From assembly GCF_001514115.1 (NCBI RefSeq), contig NZ_KQ948493.1:1-39806 (forward strand): DNA of 39,806 nucleotides, read 5' to 3'. Numbering within the stretch: the stretch's first letter is position 1; every line of letters starts with the position of its first letter. Source of the DNA: Streptomyces olivochromogenes (GTDB lineage Bacteria; Actinomycetota; Actinomycetes; Streptomycetales; Streptomycetaceae). Both the position numbers and the translations under genes were made by a program. A model generated the notes under the pieces. The model had not been told where the DNA came from. It made no database searches and saw only the letters and a program-made list of their open reading frames with translations. This document shows positions 25,216-32,159 of the stretch, piece after piece.

Positions 25216-25554
25216 TCAGTGGTGGTGGTCGTGCCCGGCCGGGCGTTGGGCCAGGGTGAGTGCACGAGTGGCGACTTCGTCGCAGGAGATGGTTCCCTGC
25301 TCGTCCAGTACGTCTTCCAGCGCGGCGAGCCAATGGTGGTAGTAGCTCCACGGCCGGTTCTGGTCGGGTGCGTTCTCCCACGCGGCGATGCGGGCGATGA
25401 GTGCGGCCTGGAACTGGGGCCAGGTGAAGGCGCCTGCCTCGTAGAGGGTGACAGCCATGCCGAAGGCGCGGCTCTCCCAGGGTGCGGAGAAAACGAGTTC
25501 CCCGTTGGCGCGGGGTGGAGCCGCGGTCCCGTCGACATCGAGGGGGGCCGTCAC
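25216..25554 (-). CDS. Nitrile hydratase accessory protein (metallochaperone-like), 112 aa
   Basis: A small protein of the family encoded after cobalt nitrile hydratases, related to the N-terminal part of the beta subunit and needed to load cobalt into the alpha subunit. The GTG start at 25554 overlaps the alpha-subunit stop (GTGA), so translation is coupled. Family features are V-F-S-A-P-W-E-S-R-A-F-G-M-A near residue 22, F-T-W-P-Q-F near 43, and Y-Y-H-H-W-L-A-A-L-E near 70. It ends in a His-rich tail, G-H-D-H-H-H, which could bind metal. The function is inferred from family and position. Confidence 0.88.
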   Translation of the reverse strand: MTAPLDVDGTAAPPRANGELVFSAPWESRAFGMAVTLYEAGAFTWPQFQAALIARIAAWENAPDQNRPWSYYHHWLAALEDVLDEQGTISCDEVATRALTLAQRPAGHDHHH

Positions 25555-26150
25555 GCGGCTGCCGCCTTCGCCACGCCGACCATGGCATCCCGGGTGACGA
25601 GCGGGACGAGCTCCTCCTCGGTCAGGTGCTCGGTGCCGGCGGGCCGCTCGGGCAGGACGAGCCAGCGAACCTCGCTCGTGGAGTCCCGCACGGTGATGTG
25701 GACGTCGTCGCCGAGGTCGAGGCCCATCTCGGAGAGGACGGTACGGGGTTCCTTGACCACGCGTGCACGGTAGACGGGATCCTTGTACCAGCCCGGCGGA
25801 AGGCCGAGCACGGGCCAGGGGTAGCAGGAGCACAGGGTGCAGACGACGACGTTGTGGGTCGTGGGAGTGTTCTCGACGACGACGATGTGCTCGCCCTGGG
25901 GGCCGCCGAAGCCGAGTTCCTTGATGGCGGAGGTGCCGTCCGCCAGGAGCCGTCGGCGGTACTCGGGGTCGGTCCAGGCCTTGGCGACCACCTTGGCGCC
26001 GTTGAGCGGACCCACGTTGGTCTCGTAGTTGGTGATGAACGCATCAACGATCTCGGAGTCGATCAGACCGCGTTCGGTGAGCAGCTGTTCGAGTGCCTCG
26101 GTGCGCAGGGCCGCGGAAGGGGCCTCGCCGGATTCGCTGGAGGTCGTCAT
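25551..26150 (-). CDS. Nitrile hydratase alpha subunit, cobalt type, 199 aa
   Basis: The catalytic subunit that hydrates nitriles to amides. The ATG at 26150 overlaps the beta-subunit stop (ATGA). The metal site reads V-C104-T-L-C107-S-C109; Thr after the first Cys marks the Co(III) class, whereas Fe enzymes have Ser there. Cys107 and Cys109 are the residues oxidised to sulfinic/sulfenic acid in this family. The following Y-P-W-P-V-L-G-L-P-P-W/G pattern is also typical. Length is normal (about 200). The order beta-alpha-accessory is that of the known cobalt-type operons. No amidase or aldoxime dehydratase is in the window. Confidence 0.95.
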   Translation of the reverse strand: MTTSSESGEAPSAALRTEALEQLLTERGLIDSEIVDAFITNYETNVGPLNGAKVVAKAWTDPEYRRRLLADGTSAIKELGFGGPQGEHIVVVENTPTTHNVVVCTLCSCYPWPVLGLPPGWYKDPVYRARVVKEPRTVLSEMGLDLGDDVHITVRDSTSEVRWLVLPERPAGTEHLTEEELVPLVTRDAMVGVAKAAAA

Positions 26151-26851
26151 GAGGTGGTCTCCAGGTAGTTCTCGAACAGGTCCACAGTGACGGCGAAGGA
26201 GTCGGCGCCCTCGCCCCACAGTTCGTGCGAGTCGAACCGTACGGAGTAGACGTGTTGGGGGTTCTCGCCCAGAAAGTGCGCATGGGTGTCGGGGAAGACG
26301 GCAGCGGGCTGGACGACCTCGACGACGCCGGCATGTCCCCGGACGTACCCGGGCAGGCGGGTGTGCCCGGGCGGCGAGATGTTCTGGGCGCGGACCCGTT
26401 GGCCGACGGCGAAGGCGGGGGCGGCGTCGATGGTGCGCAGCGAACCGGGAGCGGACCGCCAGGCGGCGATCGCAGAGGTGGGCGGGCCGGCGTCGGGTCG
26501 AGCGGATTCGGGGACGGAGACGGAGACGGGGGGATTCTCGACGTGTTCGCCGCGCAGGGCGCGGGCCCGGGCGTCGATCTCGCCCGGGGCGAGGACGGCG
26601 CCCTCGGTGAGCATCAGTTCGGCGGCGTTGAGCCAGCGGCCGAAGTAGCCCTCATCGAGGTAGGCGGCTCGGTCCAGGCGTTCCTGCGCGTGCCGGAATG
26701 CGTCCACATTCCGACCGGACACCCTGGTGGCCAGGATCGTCAGCGCGGCGGCCCGGCCCTGCCAGGGCTCCGCGAAGACCGGTTCGTCGGCCCTGGGCGG
26801 ACGCGCGGGGCCCCATCCCGAGGTGCCCCCCATGTCAGCGATGCCCTCCAT
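26147..26851 (-). CDS. Nitrile hydratase beta subunit, 234 aa
   Basis: The structural partner of the alpha subunit in the heterodimer or heterotetramer, completing the active site. The start is the ATG at 26851 with GGGGAG eight bases upstream; the long open frame further upstream is noise over the FUSC gene. The N-terminus has M-E-G-I-A-D-M-G-G and E-P-W-Q-G-R-A-A-A-L. The C-terminal SH3-like barrel has F-A-V-G-Q-R-V-R-A, G-H-T-R-L-P-G-Y-V-R-G, and V-Y-S-V-R-F-D-S-H-E-L-W-G. All are family hallmarks, including the Arg residues that contact the oxidised cysteines. It is first in the three-gene operon, so the promoter should lie in the 137 bases upstream (26852-26988). Confidence 0.94.
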   Translation of the reverse strand: MEGIADMGGTSGWGPARPPRADEPVFAEPWQGRAAALTILATRVSGRNVDAFRHAQERLDRAAYLDEGYFGRWLNAAELMLTEGAVLAPGEIDARARALRGEHVENPPVSVSVPESARPDAGPPTSAIAAWRSAPGSLRTIDAAPAFAVGQRVRAQNISPPGHTRLPGYVRGHAGVVEVVQPAAVFPDTHAHFLGENPQHVYSVRFDSHELWGEGADSFAVTVDLFENYLETTS

Positions 26852-26988
26852 GACGCGACTCCCCAAATAGCCGCATAACGGACCAGATACTCGAATCCTA
26901 TGCGACCGGCGCCTTCTGCGCCGCGCGCCGGGATGGATCGGGTCGTTCAGGCAGCGCGAGGGGTGACCCTCCTGGGCCCGTCGGGCTC

Positions 26989-29082
26989 TCAGGTCTTGGG
27001 GCTGACCGAGTCCTCGATGCGGGCGAGCTGGTGGTCGATCTCGGTCAGCCACACTTCGAGATCGATGAGTGTGGGCAGGGCCGGGTGGTGCTCCGGCAGC
27101 GTGGGGCCAGGGGGACTCCGGCCGGGTGCGGGACGTTCGTCGGTGGTGAAGTACGTGGCGATGCGGTCGGCGTCCGTCGTCAGCTCGGCGGCCGTCCCGC
27201 GGACCCACGCGCGCGCGTCCGCCGCCACATCGGGCAGGGGCGCTTCGAAGCAAGGAAGCCGCTGGGCACCGAGCACCGTGTGGTACGCCACGATGAGCAC
27301 CCCGTGCCAATCGGCCTGGGCGCCCTCCCAGGCGGTGGGTGGCTCGCTGCGGAACTGCGCATAGGCGGCCTCCGCCAGACGCAGGTGCCGCAGGGTCGGC
27401 GACGTCGCGGGCGGAGACGGAGCGGCCGCCGACGGGGCCAGCAGCGCCTCGACCGTGGCGGGTACCAGCGTCCCGCACGAGCGCAACAGGGTCGCCATGG
27501 TGCGGTGAACCTCTTTCCGTGCCCCCGCCGGCCAGGCGAGCAGCCCACACAGAAGGCCGATGACACTGCCGGTGACGACATCGACGATGCGGGCTTCCGA
27601 CAGTCGCCAGCTGGTCGGGGTGATCTGGGCGAAGGCGAGGGAGACCACCAGCGTGAACAGCCCCTGAGCGTAGGCGACTCCGAGCCGCGGGCCCAGAGCG
27701 AAGGCGATGAGCATGCCCGGCACGAGCAGGACGGCATAGGCGTCCAGGTGCCGGCCGAGGGCGATGAGCAGCACACCTGCCGCGACAGCCCCCACCAGGT
27801 TGCCGACCATGGCCTGGCGCACGGCCCGCCAGGTGGCGCCGACGGTGGTACGCCCCAGCGTGAGGACCGCGAGGAGGACCCAGAATCCGTGCGCGAGGTC
27901 GAGCGTGCCCGCGACAAGACGGGCGATGGCGAGGCCGCACGCGACCCGTACCGCGTTCTGGAACCACACCGAGCGATGCGTCGCGTTGCCCACGATGCGA
28001 CGCGCCCACAGCTGCGTCGTGGGCAGGTCGGCGTACCAGAAGAGTTCGCGGGGCCGGAGAGGTGAGGTTCTGCGGCCGACGGCAGAGACACCCACGGCTG
28101 TCACCGCGATCCACGTCGACTCGGCCAGTGTCAGCTCCGCCGCCTGTCGCCGCAGGACGTCGGTGTCCGCGCCCGGTTCCCCCGGGTCGGCCGCACGGCG
28201 GATCCGTTCCGCCTGGAACTGCCGGATCGCCCTGTCGAGCGCGTCGGCCGTCGGTGGACGCTCACCGACGCGCAGGGCCGCACCCGTCTCCTCGCACGTC
28301 CGCGCGACGCGTTCGCGAAGCGCGGCGGCCGATGGATCCGTGCGCGGTGCCGCGCCAGCAGGCACGGACGTCGTGCTCCGCGACGCCAGCTGGTCCAGGA
28401 CCCGGCGGACCGCGGCTCCCGCCTGTGCCAGGGCCCGGTCCCGGCGCCCTGGACCGGTCGGGCGCTCGCCTGGGGAAACCTGCGACAGCCGCATCCCCTC
28501 GCTGAGATAACGCAGCCTCGCTACGGAGACGCGGGCCGGATCGACCGCTGCCGCGGCGGCCGTCTCCAACGCGTCGGCAAGCACGATCCGGTAGCGCGTG
28601 GCAGGTGGACCGGGCAGCACGAACATCTGGCACAGGCCGAGGAGTACGACGCCCACGGCCACGCCCGTCAGCCGGGCGCCCAGCGTCTGAGGGGCGTACG
28701 GCGGGAAGCAGGCCAGGATGTAGAGGAGTTGGAGACCGGGGGCGGGACCCGCCGTACGAGGCCCGGCGACCACGGTGAAACTCAAAAAGAATCCGACGAT
28801 CAGCATGCCGGCCACGGCGGCCGCCGTGCTCACCGCGAGTGCCGTGCCCAGCGCGACGAAAGCCACTCCGAACGGCAGGGTACGCAAGGTGATCCATGCC
28901 TGCTGCCGGCCGGTCCCGGGAATGGTGGACAGCAGGCCGAGCGAGATCGGTGTGAACAGTGCGTACAGCGCCGCCACGGGTTGCTGAAGGCCGTAGAGGA
29001 ACGCGTAGAAGCCGACGCTCGCCGAGCAGGTGACCTGAATCGACCGTCGTAGGATCGCGGCACCGCCCGGCCCCGACGTCAT
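26989..29082 (-). CDS. FUSC/aromatic-acid-exporter-type membrane protein, ~697 aa
   Basis: An integral membrane protein related to the FUSC / fusaric-acid-resistance-like family, thought to export aromatic or organic acids. The chosen start is the ATG at 29082; the open frame upstream to 29334 is Arg/Pro/Ala-rich and looks non-coding. Two sets of about five or six hydrophobic segments, near residues 15-175 and 340-500, flank a ~160-residue soluble region. A ~190-residue cytosolic domain follows. This duplicated half-bundle layout is typical. The substrate cannot be read from the sequence. It ends 137 bases before the nitrile hydratase operon on the same strand, but no functional link is evident. 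Confidence 0.78.
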   Translation of the reverse strand: MTSGPGGAAILRRSIQVTCSASVGFYAFLYGLQQPVAALYALFTPISLGLLSTIPGTGRQQAWITLRTLPFGVAFVALGTALAVSTAAAVAGMLIVGFFLSFTVVAGPRTAGPAPGLQLLYILACFPPYAPQTLGARLTGVAVGVVLLGLCQMFVLPGPPATRYRIVLADALETAAAAAVDPARVSVARLRYLSEGMRLSQVSPGERPTGPGRRDRALAQAGAAVRRVLDQLASRSTTSVPAGAAPRTDPSAAALRERVARTCEETGAALRVGERPPTADALDRAIRQFQAERIRRAADPGEPGADTDVLRRQAAELTLAESTWIAVTAVGVSAVGRRTSPLRPRELFWYADLPTTQLWARRIVGNATHRSVWFQNAVRVACGLAIARLVAGTLDLAHGFWVLLAVLTLGRTTVGATWRAVRQAMVGNLVGAVAAGVLLIALGRHLDAYAVLLVPGMLIAFALGPRLGVAYAQGLFTLVVSLAFAQITPTSWRLSEARIVDVVTGSVIGLLCGLLAWPAGARKEVHRTMATLLRSCGTLVPATVEALLAPSAAAPSPPATSPTLRHLRLAEAAYAQFRSEPPTAWEGAQADWHGVLIVAYHTVLGAQRLPCFEAPLPDVAADARAWVRGTAAELTTDADRIATYFTTDERPAPGRSPPGPTLPEHHPALPTLIDLEVWLTEIDHQLARIEDSVSPKT

Positions 29083-29300
29083 GCGTGCTCGCCGCCCGCG
29101 CCGGTACGTGCACCGCGAACGGCCCCTGACGGCAATGGCGGCTGTCCGCGCATGACGACGTTCCTCTCGGCAGGCACCGCGTGTCCTCGACGACCGGGCC
29201 TGTGCCCATTTTCGACCCTCTGAAGGGCCGGCGCACGTGGTGGCGGCCCTGATCGGCGCTTGGGCACACACCACGCACTGGGTTCCGGGCCGCGCGGCGG
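29083..29300. other. Intergenic region upstream of the FUSC gene
   Basis: No gene recognised. It should contain the promoter of the FUSC-type gene (minus strand). Frames here are Arg/Pro-rich. Confidence 0.4.
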
Positions 29301-29337
29301 CCGGTGGGCGGGGCACCTCACGGGCCCCGCCCACCGG
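29301..29337 (-). terminator. 14-bp terminator hairpin after the chitinase gene
   Basis: CCGGTGGGCGGGGC (29301-29314) pairs perfectly with GCCCCGCCCACCGG (29324-29337), loop of nine bases. It lies about 50 bases after the chitinase stop on the minus strand. Confidence 0.8.
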
Positions 29338-29354
29338 TCCGGCACATCTCGGGC

Positions 29355-29392
29355 GGTCAGGTCGTCAGGCGGTCAGGCGGTCAGGTCGTCAG
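29355..29392. repeat. Short direct-repeat array at the chitinase 3' end
   Basis: GGTCAGGTCGTCAG occurs at 29355-29368 and 29379-29392, joined by GCGGTCAGGC. The whole is a slipped array of 7- to 8-base GGTCAGG-like units. The chitinase stop codon (29389-29391) falls inside it. It probably arose by replication slippage. Confidence 0.85.
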
Positions 29393-30609
29393 CAGGCACC
29401 CTCGTCCTGCCAGACGCCCCAGTCGGAGGCGACGGGGGTCTCGTTCTGAGTCCACCACTTGGCCTTCCAGTTGTGGTTGTTGTACGACACCTCGTTGCCG
29501 ACGGTGTAGACCGCGGTCGAGCTCCAGGCCGGCTTGCACCCGGTACTCGGGGGCGTGGGCGTGGGCGTCGGCGTCGGGGTGGGAGTCGAGGAGGGCGGCG
29601 TGGCCCCGGCGAACTTCACCGAGTACTTGGCGAAGTCCCAGGAGTTCTGCGCCACGCTGGAGCAGGTGCCCGAGGTCCGGCCGCCGTTGTCGGCGGGGGT
29701 GCACTGACGGTCGCGGTTGAGGGACCAGAACGTGAAGCGGTCCATGTTGTGGCTGGTGGCGTAGTCCAACACGGTCTGGAAGTCGGTCTGCGTGAAGAAC
29801 TCGCCGGTGTCGCTGCGCCCGTTCATCCCGGAGAAGCCCTCGTGGGCGTAGGCGGTCGCCTGGTCCCATCCGAAGGTGGACTGCAGGATCTGGTTGAAGT
29901 TGGTCAGCGCGCCGGTCTGCGACGCCGCGCCGTTGAAGCCGCCGTCGAACGGCATGATGGAGAAGTTGTTCGGGGTGAAGCCCTGCGACTTCGCCTCCAG
30001 CAGCATCTGCTTGCCGAACCAGCCGGTGCCGTCAGCGGTGCCGGCGGTGGTGACGGAGACGTAGAGTCCGGGGTTGTTCTGCTGGAGGATCTTCGCGGCG
30101 CCGATCTCGTTCTTGATGGCCGCCGTGTTCTCGTACTCCGGCTCTTCGAGGTCGAAGTCGATGGCGTGCAGACCGTACTTGGTGATGACCTGCTGGTACG
30201 CCGCCGCCGTGGCAGCCGCGTCCGAGCACACCTGGCCGAGCTTGGTGCCGCCGTAACCGCCGATGGAGACGGAGACGTCGCCGCCCTTGGCACGGATGGT
30301 GTTCACGACCGACTGCACGGCGGTGTCCGAGGAGACCGCGGCCGTACCGCCCCATGTGGGGCTGCAGCCACCGCCGTTGGGGGCGAGGACGAAGGCGAGC
30401 TGGAACGCCTTGAGGCCGGTGGCGTCCATGATGGCGGCCGGGTCCGGCGGGTCGTTGTCGAGCGGCATCAGGTAGGGAGCCGCGGCGTACCAGCGGTTGC
30501 TGAGTGCGGAGGTCGCGCCGGAAGCGCTGCCCGCGACCAGTGCGGTCGTACCCGCTGCGGCGAGTCCAACGGCGGCCGCCGCGCCCAGACATGCGCGAAG
30601 ACGTCTCAC
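29389..30609 (-). CDS. Secreted GH18 chitinase with C-terminal chitin-binding module, 406 aa
   Basis: Hydrolyses chitin outside the cell. The start is the GTG at 30609 with GGAGG seven bases upstream. A signal peptide covers residues 1-~31 (R-R-L-R, hydrophobic, ending A-S-G-A). The GH18 barrel runs from about 36 to 335. It has the S-I-G-G motif (115-118) and the catalytic segment H148-A-I-D151-F-D153-L-E155. The acid Glu155 and two Asp are present, but the first Asp of the usual D-x-x-D-x-D-x-E is His. A Pro/Thr-rich linker (~343-357) leads to a C-terminal CBM5/12-like domain containing Y-T-V-G-N-E-V-S-Y and W-K-A-K-W-W-T-Q-N-E-T-P. Two dre-like sites lie upstream, implying DasR/chito-oligosaccharide control. 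Confidence 0.9.
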   Translation of the reverse strand: MRRLRACLGAAAAVGLAAAGTTALVAGSASGATSALSNRWYAAAPYLMPLDNDPPDPAAIMDATGLKAFQLAFVLAPNGGGCSPTWGGTAAVSSDTAVQSVVNTIRAKGGDVSVSIGGYGGTKLGQVCSDAAATAAAYQQVITKYGLHAIDFDLEEPEYENTAAIKNEIGAAKILQQNNPGLYVSVTTAGTADGTGWFGKQMLLEAKSQGFTPNNFSIMPFDGGFNGAASQTGALTNFNQILQSTFGWDQATAYAHEGFSGMNGRSDTGEFFTQTDFQTVLDYATSHNMDRFTFWSLNRDRQCTPADNGGRTSGTCSSVAQNSWDFAKYSVKFAGATPPSSTPTPTPTPTPTPPSTGCKPAWSSTAVYTVGNEVSYNNHNWKAKWWTQNETPVASDWGVWQDEGAC

Positions 30610-30677
30610 TGCGTGCCTCCAGGAGGTGGGGAAGAGTCGCCCCAGCTTCCTGCAGGTGTTGCGTCCATGCCAATGGA

Positions 30678-30712
30678 TTGGCCTAGACCAGATAACTTTT
30701 GGACTAGACCAT
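30678..30712 (-). promoter_or_regulatory. Two tandem DasR-type (dre-like) operators of the chitinase gene
   Basis: TTGGCCTAGACCAG (30678-30691) and TTGGACTAGACCAT (30699-30712) both match the dre/chitinase-repeat consensus TGGTCTAGACCA closely (read on either strand). Their centres are 21 bp apart, two helical turns, so two repressor dimers could bind the same DNA face. They lie 70-105 bases upstream of the chitinase GTG, the usual place for these direct repeats. Confidence 0.82.
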
Positions 30713-30811
30713 ACGATTGCTTTACCTCTCCCCCGCTACCGGAGGAACCGAACACGGTGCGACATCACGATTGACGCGGACGAACCGCGGTGCGTGGCCT
30801 CCGCCGCCGGG

Positions 30812-31513
30812 TCAGCCCCGCGCCTGCGCCCTGACATGTGCCGGGTACCACTTCGTGAAGCGGATCGCCGCGACCAGCAAGGCGATCGGGATGACCCAGT
30901 TGAGCCAGTCCGACCCCGACTTCACCCGCAGTGCGAGCAGCCCCAGCAGGGCCGTGACCAGGAACACCCCGCCCCACATCGCCGTCAGGATCCTGTTGGT
31001 GCGCCGGAACAACGGTGTGTCCCAGTACTGGCGGGGCACCGACTCGCGTGCGTACTGCTCGGTGAACGGTGTGAAGGCGAGGGAGCCGAGTGCCACGACG
31101 GCGATCACCCCGTTGGCCAGCGTCTGCGCGTAGGTTTCCAGCCACATCAGGTCCTGGCGGTCCACCGCGAGCCCGAGTACGAAGATGACGGCGAAGAACA
31201 CCAGACTCGCCGCCTCCAGAATCTTGAAGCTCCCGCGCCGCAGGTCGGGCACATTGAACACCAGGGCCGCGATGAGCGCTGCCAGTGCGGCGTACTTCCA
31301 CGTACTGGGGCTCGCCACCACGTCAAAGATGATCCAGGGGGCGAAACCGAGGAAGACACTGTTGGTACGCAGGTCTTCGCCGCTGGGCACATCGGCCTGC
31401 GCATCGCCCGCCGACATGCCGGACGGCGTCATTCTGGACGGCGGCATCGCGGACGGCGGAGACTCACCGCTCCCCGTCGCTCCGAGTCCTCGATTCGCAT
31501 CGGGTTGAGCCAT
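30812..31513 (-). CDS. Membrane protein of unknown function, 233 aa
   Basis: The start is the ATG at 31513 with GGAGGT upstream; the open frame to 31666 before it is poor. Residues 1-~55 are Ser/Pro/Gly/Met-rich and probably disordered in the cytosol. After them come about six hydrophobic segments: around V-F-L-G-F-A-P-W-I-I-F-D-V-V, A-A-L-A-A-L-I-A-A-L-V-F-N, A-S-L-V-F-F-A-V-I-F-V-L-G-L, V-I-A-V-V-A-L-G-S-L, V-F-L-V-T-A-L-L-G-L-L-A and V-I-P-I-A-L-L-V-A-A. A conserved-looking loop, Y-A-R-E-S-V-P-R-Q-Y-W-D, lies between the fourth and fifth. I do not recognise a named family. It may be a DUF-type small integral membrane protein. Confidence 0.75.
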   Translation of the reverse strand: MAQPDANRGLGATGSGESPPSAMPPSRMTPSGMSAGDAQADVPSGEDLRTNSVFLGFAPWIIFDVVASPSTWKYAALAALIAALVFNVPDLRRGSFKILEAASLVFFAVIFVLGLAVDRQDLMWLETYAQTLANGVIAVVALGSLAFTPFTEQYARESVPRQYWDTPLFRRTNRILTAMWGGVFLVTALLGLLALRVKSGSDWLNWVIPIALLVAAIRFTKWYPAHVRAQARG

Positions 31514-32159
31514 CGGACACCTCCGCGGATGGCGCCTCCATGTCGAAACCGAGAGCGCGAGGAAACCCCCGGCCGGGCGCTGAGGCGAGGACCTCTGCTT
31601 CTCATGCTGCGACCGCCCCAACCCCGCCGCATCCGCTGCGGAAGTGCCCCAGTATGTGTTCGGCACTCAACGCGTACGACTCGTCGGACGGGACCAGTGA
31701 GTCGGACGGACCGGACCCGACGGTGACGCTCGACTACGGAAAGTGGCCCCGATTGGCACTCGGTGACTCCGAAAGGTCGCGCTCGGGCCGAGCGGCCGAC
31801 AGGGAGGGCGGCAGCGGTCCGGCACGAGTCGTGACCGATCCGGCCGCCGGGACCATGCCACGAGCCCGCGGCGCCCTGGGGGTCGTACCGGCGCGACGCG
31901 TCGAATTCGCCCGAGAGGAGTTCCGCACCAGGAGTCGGGCCCGGTGGCGCGCGTACGGATCCCGGTGCGAGTGCCGCTGGGACTGCACGGATGCCGGCTG
32001 CCGGTAGCCGACGAAGGAGTGACGGCACGCACGGTGCGGGATTCAGCTGATGCCGGAGGCCTCCAGGACACTGCCGTATGCCGGTAGTCCTTCAGATGGG
32101 CGTCCCAGCGGCGTGACGTAGGGTGAGCGCCGGGGGTGGAAGACCAGAGGGGGCATGAG
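31514..32159. other. 646-base region without a convincing gene
   Basis: Frames on both strands are Arg/Pro/Ser-rich with no good start site and no recognised family. It should hold the promoters of the divergent membrane-protein (-) and SARP (+) genes. I see no strong repeats. Confidence 0.5.

Noticed and set aside
26852..28114. Long open extension upstream of the nitrile hydratase beta subunit
   Set aside because: Arg/Pro/His-rich and runs through the FUSC gene in another frame; the ATG at 26851 has a proper ribosome-binding site and starts the family N-terminus.
29338..29392. Repeats considered as a CRISPR-like array
   Set aside because: Units are 7-8 bases with no spacers; a slippage array at a gene end.
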